Positions 1 to 11,329 of a DNA stretch of 64,000 nt are shown in pieces. The position numbers and the translations under genes were made by a program. Within the stretch, counting starts at the first letter, position 1. Each line of letters begins with the position of its first letter. This DNA is from Neurospora intermedia (taxonomy: Eukaryota; Ascomycota; Sordariomycetes; Sordariales; Sordariaceae), in the NCBI GenBank assembly GCA_037102815.1, contig BTPP01000007.1:1116001-1180000 (forward strand). The letters are read 5' to 3'. The notes under the pieces are model-generated. The model searched no databases and was not told the origin of the DNA. It saw only the letters and a program-made list of their open reading frames with translations.

Positions 1-51
1 ATTACGCCTTACGCTGCTTTTCTTAGTGCACTTGGGCATGGATCGTCTCGG

Positions 52-58
52 CCAATCA
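52..58 (+). promoter_or_regulatory. CCAAT box upstream of MTR-1-P isomerase gene
   Basis: CCAATCA lies about 235 nt upstream of the ATG at 293. CCAAT boxes are bound by the fungal HAP/CBC complex. Placement is plausible, but function is inferred from the motif alone. Confidence 0.35.
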
Positions 59-196
59 GACGATGCAATTGTGCAAGCGGTTTTGGGTGGCGTCTTTTTT
101 TATCCTCAGTTTCTTGAGCAAGTGAGGACCCTGAGGAATAAGACGACGATACTTGGTGACATCTCTTCGTCTATACCTTTGATTATCTCTCCAGCC

Positions 197-204
197 TATA
201 TAGG
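197..204 (+). promoter_or_regulatory. TATA-like element upstream of MTR-1-P isomerase gene
   Basis: TATATAGG is followed by a T-rich stretch and lies about 90 nt upstream of the ATG at 293. This is a reasonable core-promoter distance. It is inferred from sequence and position only. Confidence 0.35.
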
Positions 205-292
205 TTTTTTTGTGGTGTTTTATAGACCAAGACATTCGTTTGTTTTTGGTTCCTTCCAAGCTTCAGGCCTCTCCCACTTCAATATCAACAAC

Positions 293-1529
293 ATGTCTGC
301 TCTTGAAGCCATCAAGTATTCCCGGGGCAAGTTGGAGGTCCTGGACCAGCTGAGACTCCCTCATGAGCACCACTACGATGAGGTCTCCACCAGCGAGGAA
401 GCCTTTGACTGCATCAAGGCCATGAGAGTCAGAGGTGAGTTTTTGCAAAGCACTACTCTACACAGTGAAATCAAGTGACATCTGTACTGAACAAAAGACC
501 CCAGGTGCTCCCGCCATTGCCATCGTTGCCGCTTTGGCTGCTTCTGTTGAGCTTCACAACGGCAGCTGCACTGCGACCGGCACCGAGGATGTCATCAAGT
601 ACATTGACTCCCGTCTGGACTATCTCTACGAGTCCAGGCCAACTGCCGTCGATCTTGGCAACGCCGTCAGATTGCTCAAGAAGACCGTTCGCGGTGTCAA
701 GACGGAGGGCCTGACGGACGCTGAGGCCAAGGAGGCCATCATCAAGGCCTTCATTGAGGCATCTGAGGAGATTCTGGCCAAGGATCTCAAGACCAACAAG
801 TCGATTGGTGCGTTTGGTGCCAAGTGGCTTCAGGAGCAGTACAAGATTACCGACGACAGCAAGATCACTGTCATGACCCACTGCAACACCGGTTCTCTCG
901 CCACCTCCGGCCACGGCACCGCCCTCGGCATCATCCGTACCCTCCGCGACGAAGGCCTCCTCAGACACGCCTACTGTACCGAGACCCGCCCTTACAACCA
1001 GGGCAGCCGTCTGACTGCTTTCGAGCTTGTCCACGAGGGCATCCCCGCCACCCTGGTGACCGATAGCATGGCCGCCGCCCTATTCCGTCTGCGCAAGGCC
1101 GAGGAGAACATCGCCGCCGTTATCGTCGGTGCCGACCGTGTTGTTCGCAACGGTGACACTGCCAACAAGATCGGAACGTACCAGCTTGCAGTCCTCGCCA
1201 AGCACCATGGCATCAAGTTCATGGTTGCCGCCCCTACCACCAGCATTGACGTTGACACTGAGACTGGTGACGATATCGAGATTGAGCAGCGCAAGCGTGA
1301 GGAGTTGACTCAGATCAGCGGCGCTGTTGTTAACGCGGATGGCTCCATCGACACCAGCAAGTCTGTCAGAGTGGCGATCGCGGACCAGAGAATCGGTGTA
1401 TGGAACCCTGGTTTCGATGTGACTCCCCACGAGTACATCGATGCCATTGTCACCGAGAAGGGAACAGTGGTGAAGGGAGAGGATGGCAAGTTTCACTTTG
1501 AGGACTTGATGCCTGAGAGATTCCAGTAG
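293..1529 (+). CDS. mri1: Methylthioribose-1-phosphate isomerase (MtnA/Mri1), methionine salvage
   Basis: Two exons, 293-434 and 505-1529, give 388 aa, the usual family length. The 70-nt intron starts GTGAGT, ends CCCCAG and splits a Gly codon so that exon 1 runs into RGAPAI. The enzyme converts 5-methylthioribose-1-phosphate to methylthioribulose-1-phosphate in the cytosolic methionine salvage pathway. Family marks visible are RGAPAIAI, the catalytic-Cys motif [31 protein letters not shown] and the catalytic-Asp motif [10 protein letters not shown] followed by NKIGTYQLA. These separate it from the eIF2B alpha/beta/delta subunits, which share the fold but lack the Cys/Asp pair. ATG 293 is chosen because translation from it begins [20 protein letters not shown], the expected N-terminus. 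Confidence is high. Confidence 0.95.
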
Positions 1530-2044
1530 ATATACGTATATAGACCTGGCGATTAGACTTGGCGATATGGTTTCGGCGTTGAGTGGCAGGCGTAGGGCAC
1601 AGGTATTAGAAAATTCAGGGTTTTGATGTTTTACTGGGAAAGAGAACGCATGATATTCAATACTCCGAGTGTTGTAAGACTCGAGTATGATGTGGGTTCA
1701 AGCAAGGTCGGTGTGCTCGGGAATCAAAACACCGTCGTCACCTGGAGATGTTTGTTTACTTGTCTTGTCTTGGCAGGGCAACGCAGGGGTCGGCGATTGG
1801 GGAATCCCCCAACGCAGGCCTCTCCACTCTTCTCCAAAGTGGAACGAAGCTCTCCCGCTGCCGCATGCGGACCCGGCCGGGTGTGGGGGGTTCGACATTC
1901 GCAATTGCGGTCACAGCTCGCGACTTGAGATGGAAATATTTATCTGATAATTCCAAGTTTCCATTTCAATACTTTTTTTTTTTTTTTTTTTTCCTCTCTT
2001 AGGTTTCCTTCCCATGGACTACCCCGAGCAAATACCCAGCAACA
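1530..2044. other. Intergenic, isomerase 3' region and M20 peptidase promoter
   Basis: No coding pattern is seen. The notable element is a 20-nt poly-T at 1973-1992, about 50 nt before the peptidase ATG, inside a pyrimidine-rich stretch typical of fungal promoters and 5' leaders. Confidence 0.6.
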
Positions 2045-3409
2045 ATGAAAGCAACATCGAACCTTCTCCTCCTTTGGGGCACCTCCCTTCTGTCCCACAC
2101 CTCTGCCCACGTCATCGACAACAACCATTACCAACAACAACAACAACCACTCATCGTCGATGATGCTTCCATCCCTCCCCTCCAAATCTCTACCTCATCC
2201 GCTGCCAACGATGGGCCATCCTACCGCAAGAACCTCCTCTCCCTCCACAAATCCCTAATCGAAATCCCCTCCATCTCTCGGACCGAGCAAGAAGTCGGCA
2301 AGTTCCTCCTCGACTACCTCCGTAACAACCTCGGCTACGTAGCCAAGGCCCAATTTCTCGAAACCGACAAGACCTCCCACGGTTCCGACGGCGATGACCA
2401 CTCCCAAGGGCGGTTCAACGTGCTCGCCTGGCCCAGCTCGCACAACCTCTCCAGCCCACGCGTGCTAGTCACCTCGCACATCGATGTCGTCCCGCCCTTC
2501 ATCCCCTACCACATCAACACCCCTGAGGATTCCGACCAAATCACATCCGACACCTTCATCAGCGGACGCGGCTCCGTCGACGCCAAAGCCAGCGTGGCCG
2601 CGCAGATCGTCGCGGTCGAGGAGCTCATCCGCGCCAAGGAAGTCGACCCAGCCGACCTGATGCTCCTCTTCGTCGTGGGCGAGGAGATCAGCGGCGACGG
2701 CATGAAGACTTTCTCAGCCGCTTACAACGATCAAGGCGACGCTGACAAGAGCAACAACAACAACAAGAAGGAGTTGTTGCCCCACTTGCATTTCAACGCG
2801 GCCATCTACGGAGAGCCAACAGAGAACAAGCTCAGCTGCGGCCACAAGGGCCACGCGGGCGGGTTACTCAAGGCGCAGGGAATCGCGGGTCACTCGGGCT
2901 ACCCGTGGCTGTTCAAGAGCGCCACCGAAGTGCTGGTCAAGGCGCTCGCAAAGATCATTTCGGCGGACCTAGGCAGCAGCGAGCGCTACGGCAACACGAC
3001 GGTGAACATTGGCACCATTGCTGGTGGCGTGGCGGCCAACGTGATTCCCAAGGAGGCGCAGGCGAAGCTGGCCATCCGCGTGGCGGCGGGCAACCAGACG
3101 ACGGGCGCGGATATTGTGAGGGAGGCGGTGGATAAGATCTTGAAGGAGACGGATGCCGAGGCGTTCACGATGGAGTGGAACGGCGGCTATGGTCCTGTGG
3201 AGTGCAATTGCGACGTGGACGGGTTTGAGACGATGGTGGCGAGCTATGGGACGGATGTGCCTAACTTTGAGGGTGACCATGTTAGTTATTTGTATGGCCC
3301 TGGAAGCATCTTGGTGGCGCATGGCGATGATGAGGGGTTGAAGGTTGGCGATTTGGAGACTGCGGTGGAGGGGTACAAAACGCTTATCAAGCATGCCCTT
3401 GCTGCTTGA
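2045..3409 (+). CDS. Secreted M20-family metallopeptidase (carboxypeptidase-type)
   Basis: A single exon encodes 454 aa. The N-terminus MKATSNLLLLWGTSLLSHTSA looks like a signal peptide, so the product is probably secreted or vacuolar. M20 dinuclear-zinc motifs appear in order: SHIDVVPP (His near 145), GRGSVDAKAS (Asp near 179), VVGEEISGDG (Glu near 213-214), then GEPTENKLSCGHKG, which opens the dimerisation-domain half. The family removes single residues from peptides or hydrolyses N-acyl amino acids; the substrate cannot be told from sequence. A Gln/Asn stretch (residues about 25-35) and an Asp/Asn/Lys insert (about 230-242) are low-complexity. Similar fungal proteins are usually labelled probable carboxypeptidase. 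Family placement is confident; the specific activity is not. Confidence 0.88.
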   Translation: MKATSNLLLLWGTSLLSHTSAHVIDNNHYQQQQQPLIVDDASIPPLQISTSSAANDGPSYRKNLLSLHKSLIEIPSISRTEQEVGKFLLDYLRNNLGYVAKAQFLETDKTSHGSDGDDHSQGRFNVLAWPSSHNLSSPRVLVTSHIDVVPPFIPYHINTPEDSDQITSDTFISGRGSVDAKASVAAQIVAVEELIRAKEVDPADLMLLFVVGEEISGDGMKTFSAAYNDQGDADKSNNNNKKELLPHLHFNAAIYGEPTENKLSCGHKGHAGGLLKAQGIAGHSGYPWLFKSATEVLVKALAKIISADLGSSERYGNTTVNIGTIAGGVAANVIPKEAQAKLAIRVAAGNQTTGADIVREAVDKILKETDAEAFTMEWNGGYGPVECNCDVDGFETMVASYGTDVPNFEGDHVSYLYGPGSILVAHGDDEGLKVGDLETAVEGYKTLIKHALAA

Positions 3410-3693
3410 AAATGGTTTGTGTTTGATGGGTTCATGATTTTGATGAGATATGGGTTATGTACAATGTTGGATATGAGAACATGCAAACGAATGGATTCCC
3501 GAGTTGTCTCCATTATTTACTTTTCATCATAGATGGCACGCCCATCGCTCAGAGGTATGTACGCATGTATATGTCTTGACAAGTGAAAGCCTATTCCAAC
3601 CAGATATTCATTCGCTATTGGTACGTTTTTGTGTTTTTTTACCTCCTCGAAAAGTGCAAACTTCAACCATCATCACCCATCTACCAACCTCAA

Positions 3694-5318
3694 CTAATAC
3701 CCACACGCCCCAAGCCACTTCGGTCTCTCCCCATCGCCCCTCAACTCCAACCCCATCTCAACCGCGTCCAACTCCTTCCCCCCATCAACAACAACACCCT
3801 TCCCACCCTTCTCGCCCTCAATCAGTCTCCTCCTCGCCCGTTCAATAACCCCCACCGTCTCCCTCGGCACCGCCAACCCGGCATCGAAACCCCTCACCTT
3901 CCCCCCTTCCCGCTCATCCCCCATCAGCCCCAAAATCGCCAGCCCAAAAAAACTATGATACAGATCCGGCGGACTCCCCGGGGACTTCCCAAACCCGCCG
4001 ATCCGGTGCTGCATCTTCTCCAGCAGAAACCGTCTGGCGGCTTCTCTGTCCACCAAGGAGTCCAACCTCCCCAAGTTGGCGAGGGCGCCGCCCACCCACC
4101 AGAAATAGCACGTGTCTGCTACCTTGTTGGTGCGGCCGTTGAAGGCTACGTGGGTCTTGTCGTGGCCTTTCTTTTCGGCGGTTTGGGACAGGAGGCAGAG
4201 GAGGTCGGCGGGGGTGGGAGGTAACAGGAAGTTGGGGTCGTCGAGGTCGTCTTCTTGGTAGATGTAGGTGTCTGGGTCCTGGCCCGCAGCAGAGGGGGGA
4301 GGCGGTTCGAGGTAGACGAAGGGGCGAGAGGCCAGCCAGTGGATGAGGCCGGGGAGGTCGCGGATGGAGGAGTGGAGGAGGGGGGATTTGTGTTGTGGTA
4401 CAGAAGAAGAAGAAAATGTGGATGTGAGAGGGCGGTCGAGGAGGGTGAGGGCTGCTATGGCGCAGTAGGCGTAGCCGGCGTGAGCTTCGTCTTGGGAATT
4501 ACCGGCGAAACCGCGGTCGTATGTCTAGGGGGTGTTGTTAGTACCATTAGATACTCATGAGAAAAGTGAAGTGAAGTGAAGTGAACACATACCTGACTAT
4601 TCAAGATATACCTCGCCAACGCCTCCGTGTCGAAATCCTCCACCCACCCTGGGCTTCCCTCCTTCACATCCCCTCGCAAGATCCACCTGATGGCCGTAGC
4701 AATATAGCAGTAGCGCATATCATAACCGCCAGCAATAAACCGCCCGTGACCTGGCAAATCACTAAGCGCCTCTCCGAAACTTCCATCTTCGCGCTGAAGA
4801 CTCTTTAGGAACCGCAGCGTCCCTACCCGGTTCACGCCCTCAAATACGTTTTCCCCCGCCGCCTCATCCTCCTCATCCGCCAAAAGAGCCAGCAGTTGCA
4901 GAGCGAACAATGTGGAGGTGATGTTGGCCAAGCCGGCATGATCTGGCTCATCCACAGTTTTGGTGTCAAAGTTATATGTGTCGTAGCTGTGAAGCGGGAA
5001 AACAAGCGAGGATGTGCCGCAGAAGCCGCCGGTTGGATGTTGGTGGTGAAGAACCCATTTTCTCATGGCCCGCTTGTCCTCACGGCTGATGAGAGGTTCC
5101 GGGGTCTCGGGCGTTCGTTCTGAAGGGGGCGGGGTTAGGAGAGTGACTGAGTTGACGATGAAATAAGCCAGAGCCAGGCGGTTGGATTCGTTGGAGAGGT
5201 AGACTTGAGGCAAGGGAGCTCGGATGCACATCTTCCAGTAGCGAAGATGTCGGTGGACGTCGAGGTAGGGCCATTCCTGCTCGGGCTCCTCCACATGGGC
5301 CTTGTTGTCGTTTTCCAT
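3694..5318 (-). CDS. cdc43: Protein geranylgeranyltransferase type I beta subunit (Cdc43/PGGT1B)
   Basis: Two exons on the minus strand, 5318-4593 and 4524-3694, are joined across a 68-nt intron with a GTATGT donor, a perfect TACTAAC branch point and a CTAG acceptor (phase 0). The product is 518 aa. It is the catalytic subunit that attaches geranylgeranyl to CaaX proteins such as Rho GTPases, working with the shared alpha subunit. Prenyltransferase beta repeats are visible: HPTGGFCGT, REDGSFGE, GHGRFIAGGYDMRYCYIA and HAGYAYCAIAAL. The zinc site is read as DTCYFW (Asp and Cys) and YHSFFGLA (His). It is longer than the roughly 350-400 aa typical of the family because of a Pro/Ser-rich insert and an acidic loop mid-protein. 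ATG 5318 is used because the frame upstream offers only a GTG. Rab GGTase beta is the alternative but lacks these long inserts. Confidence 0.88.
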
Positions 5319-6002
5319 GGTGGGTGAGTGTGAGACGCACACCGGGCGACTCCAATTAGATATTAGATCAAGGGGGTTATCTAATTACTACGTTATACAA
5401 TCTCAAGTCTCATGCCGTGTGTGTAAAGATGAAGGCGAGTGAGTGTGTGACGTGGGTTCCAAGATGTTGTTGTTGTTTATGAATCCCGTCCCCCTGAATG
5501 AGTGAGAGGTCAACAGCTCTATCGATAACAAAGCTATAGCTGTACCCCGACCCCACCAGGCCATCAAGGTGTGGAAATGGCATGGGCCAAGAGCTGTCAG
5601 GGTAGCAGTTGTATTCAGAGGGTTAGGGTAGTGTAAGCTCAAATTACTTAGCTCTCTACACTAGGTACAGTACAGTGAGTACATCTCTCTGCGATACCGG
5701 GCACTGCCGGACGTGGGAATGTTCTAGCTTCATCAATTGGTCCCTAAAAGTCGAAAGCTGTCTTATCTTAGACACAAGAACATCTCGTTTTGAAAGGACA
5801 ACAAACTTCTACGACACACAAAACAGCGGACAGACATTATACGTCGCGTCAACGGGCTTCTGGACATTACCTACAGCGACAGCACATCCGTCTACGCAGC
5901 ATCCAGCATCCAACGCCCCTTTACCTCACGCAGCCCAGCCCAGTACCGTCCATCCCGTCAAGCCGGCGTTGTTGAATCGCGACAGCGAACCCTTCCGTCA
6001 CC
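5319..6002. other. Divergent promoter region between cdc43-type gene and ilm1-type gene
   Basis: No gene is supported. The region serves two divergently transcribed genes. It contains a telomere-like GGGTTAGGG at 5620-5628, listed separately. Confidence 0.55.
5620..5628. promoter_or_regulatory. Telomere-repeat-like motif (telo box)
   Basis: GGGTTAGGG is one and a half units of TTAGGG, the Neurospora telomere repeat. It sits in a divergent intergenic region. Similar motifs occur at 15256-15267 and 52969-52977. Such boxes can bind Myb-type general regulatory factors (Tbf1/Taz1-like) in fungi; the role here is inference. Confidence 0.35.
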
Positions 6003-6721
6003 ATGGGGCTCTTATCCGCCAAAACGATTTTGACCTCCATCTGCCTCTTCCACATCACCCTCGCCTTCTTCTTCGTCACCAATCCCGCCACCATTGCCGA
6101 CCAGGGCGTGGTCTGGCTAATGGGAGAGGCCATGGGCCTGGTACGTTTTTCCCTTTTCCCTTTTCCTTTCCCCCCCCTTCCATCCGCTTTGCGCACGCAA
6201 TAACAATAGATACATGATGCTAACCTTCGTCTGTCTGTCTTCTTCCTCTACAGCCTCACTCCCGGCACTTCGACACGCAATCCCCGACCGCCGCCTTCCT
6301 CGGCATCGTCCTCGGCCTCTGGGGTCTCACCGACCTCGTCTCGCTCTCCATGCCCGAGGAGATTTCTTTAATTCACCACTGGGGCTCGCAAGTGCCCCTG
6401 CGCCTGACCTGCTCCTTCTTCTTGACGCTGTACAGCTTCTTCTTCTCGGCTTCGTCCCCGCTGTATGATTCGGCCACCCCTTCGGGCGGGAAGTTCAGCC
6501 ACCCGACGACGTCGTCTTCGTTTGAGGGGCAGTATGCGGCCAAGGAGGTCGCGGGCGATTGGGGCTGGGGAGGCGATGCGCTCAAGAACCGCGTGTTTTT
6601 TACCTTTATGTTTGTCGAGACGTTTAGCTGGTTTTGGGTGTACCTGACGTTGAAGGAGGAGCAGGTGGATATTTTGAAGAGGGCGGCGCAGAGGAGGGAG
6701 AAGGAGAGGGATAGGTTTTAA
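6003..6721 (+). CDS. ilm1: Ilm1-family membrane protein (increased loss of mitochondrial DNA 1)
   Basis: Two exons, 6003-6140 and 6254-6721, are separated by a 113-nt intron (GTACGT...CTACAG, phase 0). The product is 201 aa, close to the yeast family length. Four hydrophobic segments are visible: residues about 5-25, about 58-75 (LGIVLGLWGLTDLVSL), about 90-107 (LTCSFFLTLYSFFFS) and about 160-180 (VFFTFMFVETFSWFWVYLTL). A charged C-terminal tail, KRAAQRREKERDRF, follows. The GLTDL and ETFSWFWVYLTLKEE blocks resemble the fungal Ilm1 family, whose loss in yeast affects mitochondrial DNA maintenance and ER function. The molecular role is not established. It is divergent from the geranylgeranyltransferase gene. 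Confidence 0.78.
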
Positions 6722-7955
6722 AAAAGTTTGAGGAGAGGAATGGAAGATGGACGTTGCATTGTATGGGGATAAGGTTTACGATAGAGGGGGCAGTTTTTAG
6801 GATATCAAAATGGCATTTCTTAAATCGGTTACGGCTGGCTTTGCGGGCAAAGCTTTTGCATATCGGTGACGGGCACGAAATCAGAGAGTGACGGGATCGG
6901 CGAACAGCCCGCCTGGCTTAACCACTCTCTCTCACAAGAAAACGAGGCAGGAAGGTTGAATATGCGAATTATATCGGAGCTGCCGCCTGCCCTGGATAAG
7001 CAACCAGTGCGGGCAATCCGCACTTTCACAAAGGCCTCGAGCCCATTCAACTAATTTCGACCAGAGACTTTCGAACACGATGAAACCGGTATTGGGCCTG
7101 GACTTGGAAATCTGTCAAGATATCACGGCGATGTAGTACCTTTCTTGAACCTGGATACCATAAACCACGGGGAAGTTTGTCCGGCCGGGCCTTGCAAAGT
7201 CAACTCAACTGGGGATCTGTAACAGCATGAATATAATAACTCTTCAAGAAGCTGCTCAGGTAACGAATGAACAGGGTTTGAGACATGGGGCAGGTAAAGG
7301 TTACAGCATGAGACAAATATATTTTCACCTGCAGGATGTCGGATCTCTCTATTTGTCCGGGCTAGCAACGCCCCTGGCGACGGACCTTGAGGGTATGAAA
7401 GGGCGTTTCTATCTCAGACTGGTAGTCTACTCTTCAAATCTAACCTTCACCCCTTGAACTTCTCAAGTCCTGCATGGTCTATGTCATCACTACAATGTAA
7501 TATAAGACAAGATTCCTGCCGCTGAAGGAAGAGGATAGTGACTCTTCACTTCTATCTACTGCTTATTTCTCAGAGAGGAACACATTTTCCGAGGTGGGAC
7601 AGTACGTAACTTTCTAAAAGTCAGTGTATAACTGACTGGCCTTCTAGTGCCATATTTGCCTAACCATTGACATCCTCGCACACATATTTTAATTTGTGAC
7701 CTGTACAAACGCTCTGCTCGCCGTACGCCTTCCTTGCCTTGCCTTATGTAATCTCCCTCGAATGATTTGAATAAGAGATAAATGCCCAGATTCAGGGCAA
7801 ACACTCGTCAAACCTGCCACATAGTCCAGTAACAGTCCCGTACGCCATACACCGCCTGTAACCGTCCTTACATTTTACAACCATATCCCTCAATTGGAAA
7901 CATTTCAAACAATCAACCCGTCCACCATCACCACCCAGTGAGACGTAAGCCCTCC
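6722..7955. other. Intergenic between convergent ilm1-type gene and msh-2
   Basis: This 1.2-kb stretch lies between converging 3' ends. Short open frames occur on both strands, but none shows a domain, splice support or coding-like composition. I see no RNA gene. Confidence 0.5.
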
Positions 7956-10837
7956 TTACAGAGCCTGAACACTTTTGAAAAACGGATTCCCCAATAACCT
8001 TTCATCCTTCTGTACCAACTCCTTCAACCTCGCCACCATCTCCTCTTTACTCATCTGCCCACTCTTCACCTCATCCTTCCATTTCACCAGCACGTCTTTC
8101 AACAGCGCACTACCCTCCTCCACGTCCTGCTTGCTGTACTGGACACCTAGACCACCCCCGTTCTCCTCGTCATGCTTGCTGGTAAAGTCCTCCAGCTCGT
8201 CCGCCTTGCGCTTGGCCATGCGCACCACCTTGTCTGGGAACCGAACCAGCTCGGCGACGTGGATACCGAAGCTCTGGTCGCAGATGCCGGGTTCGACTTT
8301 GTAGAGGAGGGTTACCTCGCGTTTCTTCTTTGCCTTTTCGTCTTCGTCGATGACATCAGCGTCGGTGTCAGTGCCGCTGATATGCGCCGTAACGTGCAAG
8401 TTCTTGACGTTAGGATACTGGTCTGCCAGCGCGGTCAATTCGTGGAAATGGGTGGCGAACAGCGCAAAGCAGCCGATCTCCTTGACGATGTGCTCTGAGA
8501 TGGCCCAGGCGAGACCAAAGCCGTCGTACGTCGATGTGCCGCGGCCGAGCTCGTCGATGATGATCAGGCTCTCGGCCGTGGCCGACTTGAGAATGTTGGC
8601 CGTCTCCAGCATCTCGGCCATAAAGGTCGACACGCCCTTGAGCTGCGAATCCGACGCGCCGACGCGGGCGAGAATGCTGTCGAAAATGGTTAGTTCTGCT
8701 GATGAGCAGGGCACGAAGCAGCCGATTTGCGCCATGAGCGCGATCACACCAATCTGTCGGATGTATGTCGACTTGCCGCCCATGTTGGGGCCGGTGATGA
8801 TGAGGAAGGACGAGTCCTCGCGCGTGAGGGTGACGTCGTTGGTGATGAAGGTTACGTCGTCTTGGACTTCCATACACGGGTGGCGGGCTTCGGTGAGGAC
8901 GGTACGGCCGGTTCCGCGAGGGTGGATCTTGGGCCGGACATAGGAGATGGGAGCGTGGACGGAGCAGTGCGCAAAGGAGACGATGACGTCGAGGTGGGCG
9001 AGAACGGCGGCGAGCCGCTCGAGGACAGGGCAGTATGAGGCGGCCACGCCGACGACTTCATTGACGAGACTGCTTTGGGTGCGATTGTAGTTCTGGGAGA
9101 GCTGGTCGAACTCGCGGCGGAGGGATTGGAGAGTCTTGGTGGTGAAGTAGACTCCGTTCTTCTGGGTTGAGCACTCGAGGTAGCGCGAGTTGTTGCGAAT
9201 GCAGCCAGCTTCGGTGCGGGTTAGACGCATGCACCAGCCGTGAACCTTGTGGTTCTCGAGGAAGATCTTCTTCTCGCGCTCCTGGCCGAGATCCTCGGCG
9301 GCTTCGGCGAACTCGTTGTCCATGTCTGTGCGAAGCCGGTCGAGCTTCTTGCGGATGATGCGTAGGCTATCGTCGAACTCGGGCTTGATAATAAACTCGT
9401 GATTGTCGAGGGCGTCAAGGTCAACTGTGGTCTCGACCATTTCCTGCAGCTTAACGAGGCTGTCTGAGAGCTCGCGGAGTTTGTTGGTGTAGACCTCATC
9501 AAGAGGGTCGCGGTAGGCTTCATCCATCACGCCTTCGAGGGTTCCAATAAAGCCGGGTAGGCGGATGACCACTTGATATGCCCTCACAACGTCCTCTAGT
9601 GTTGCTTTACCACGCTGGAACCGCTTAGACAGCCGATACAAGTCGGGGATGGATCGAAGATGTTCCTCCTGCATTGACTGTCGTAGCTCGGTGTCATTGG
9701 CAAAGGCCTCAACCAGTTGCTGGCGCTTCTCGATTTCCTCGGCATTCATCAGGGGCTGCTTGAGCCATTGGGAGAGTAGTCTGCTTCCCACGGGGGTCTT
9801 ACAGTGGTTCAATAACCCATAAAGACTCATGTTCTTTGCTCCATCTCTAGCGCCAGGCATGAGGTTGAGAGCCTTTAATGCTGCCGCATCCAGCTTCATG
9901 AACTGGGCCAAGTCATGCTGGTACAGTTGATACTGGCCAAAATTGGACGGATCATGCAGTATGCCTAGGTACTTGATCAGGGCCGCGGCAGATCCCATGG
10001 CGAGTTTCAAGTCGGTTTGTGGGAGCAAGCTGGCAGCGCGCTCATCCTTCAATAGCCGCGACAGATCTTGCTCGATGTCCTTGGTGCCGAACTCGCCTGC
10101 AGACCTTTCTGCAATGGCAACACCGCAGTTGTCGATGATCTGCCTCAACTTGGCCAACTCTGGGTCCTTCTCCTTCTCGCCCTTGTCCTGTGTGACTATA
10201 CACTCCTTGACGCCTAGTTGAATGAGTAACGCTTCGAAGTTGGAGTATAGATCATTGTCGAGGAACTCGCTGACTCCCAGTTCCCGCACACTGGCATCTG
10301 CAAAGCACACTCCCACTGTTCTGGCTTCCGAAGCCTTTGCCGAGATTTTGACCGCCAGGATGACGGGCGCTCCCTCGAACTGGCCACCTAGTTCATCCTC
10401 CACGTCCTGCAGGTTTCCCGGAGAAGCCTGCTTGACGACCTTCCAGTTCATGCGGCCACTAGGACTGGCCCATATCTCGATTCGCTTCCCTAGCTTGAAA
10501 AGGGCTTCACGTAGAAACTGTCGAAATACAGTAACGGTCATGGTAACTGATGGAAGTCCGGTATGATCACTTCGGCCTAGTTGGCGAATGACGGATGTTG
10601 TCTTGTAGACAGTTCGGGCAATAAAGGTGGCATCGTCGCCGTGAGCTGTGTACCAGTCGCCTCTGTCGAAGATCCTGATAGCCTCTTCACCAAGTTGGGG
10701 CAGGGACTTGTAGAAGCGAATGAAGCCATGTTCGTCGTCGACCTATGGACATCAAGTCAGATGGTAAGCAAGCCGTCTTCTATGGACTTTTTCCGTTGGA
10801 GTTGTTGACGAACCTTGAGCTCTGGTCTGGAGGACAT
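7956..10837 (-). CDS. msh-2: DNA mismatch repair protein MSH2 (MutS homologue)
   Basis: Two exons on the minus strand are 10837-10814 (only eight codons, MSSRPELK) and 10742-7956. The 71-nt intron is GTTCGT...CATAG, phase 0. The product is 936 aa, the normal MSH2 length. It pairs with MSH6 or MSH3 to recognise mispairs and insertion loops in the nucleus. The mismatch-binding, connector, lever and clamp regions run from the N-terminus to about residue 600. The ATPase holds Walker A TGPNMGGKST (about residue 657), signature STFMAEMLETA, Walker B LIIIDELGRGTST and the FATHFHEL switch. The C-terminal helix-turn-helix is intact. The gene shares a 0.5-kb divergent promoter with trm10, and that region contains an ACGCGT element. 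The start is firm because the tiny first exon supplies the only ATG that joins the conserved VDDEHGFIRFY block. Confidence 0.97.
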
Positions 10838-11329
10838 TTTGGCCAAGACACTTAGGTCGCTGAAGTCTCGTCCGGTGTTAGAGTAAGGTGGTACAAAACT
10901 GGCGTCTCCCTGTTGCTTACCGGCACAAATTCCACAGGAAGAACAGTGGGAGGAGGGGGGCCGAGGTTGCAGTGGTGGTGACACCAGGCACTTTGTGCGA
11001 AAAGATGATGCCGCTGGCCTCGGCTGTGTGAGGTGTCTTGGGAGACGCGCCTCAATTAAAAGAGATGCATGGGGCACGCGTCTAGGCAGGGAAGGCCCGG
11101 GGGGGTTGCCTGTCACAAAGTTGCCGACAGCCCCTTTCACAGCACAGACCGCCTAAAAATAACCACTGCAATAGAGGGGTCTTTCTACGCTAGTTTCTGT
11201 CGCCCGCTTCCATTGACACGCTCCCGTCCGCGGCCTTTAAATCCTTTCCCCACTTAAACTTTTAGCTCGTCGCCTTCCAATTCCCAAAACTCGATCATCT
11301 TTCTCTCTCCATCTTGATCACCAAACAAT
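10838..11329. promoter_or_regulatory. Divergent promoter of msh-2 and trm10
   Basis: This 492-nt region lies between two start codons facing apart. It contains ACGCGC at 11045-11050 and a perfect ACGCGT at 11076-11081. No coding pattern is seen. Confidence 0.6.
11076..11081. promoter_or_regulatory. MCB-like ACGCGT element upstream of msh-2
   Basis: A perfect MluI cell-cycle box core lies about 240 nt upstream of the msh-2 ATG, with an imperfect ACGCGC 26 nt away. In yeasts MBF binds this sequence to drive G1/S genes, mismatch-repair and replication genes among them. Function here is inferred. Confidence 0.45.

Noticed and set aside
4511-4526. ACATACGACC (minus strand) as a dispersed 5S rRNA gene start
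   Set aside because: The sequence is the first codons (TYDR) of exon 2 of the geranylgeranyltransferase gene and no further 5S sequence follows.
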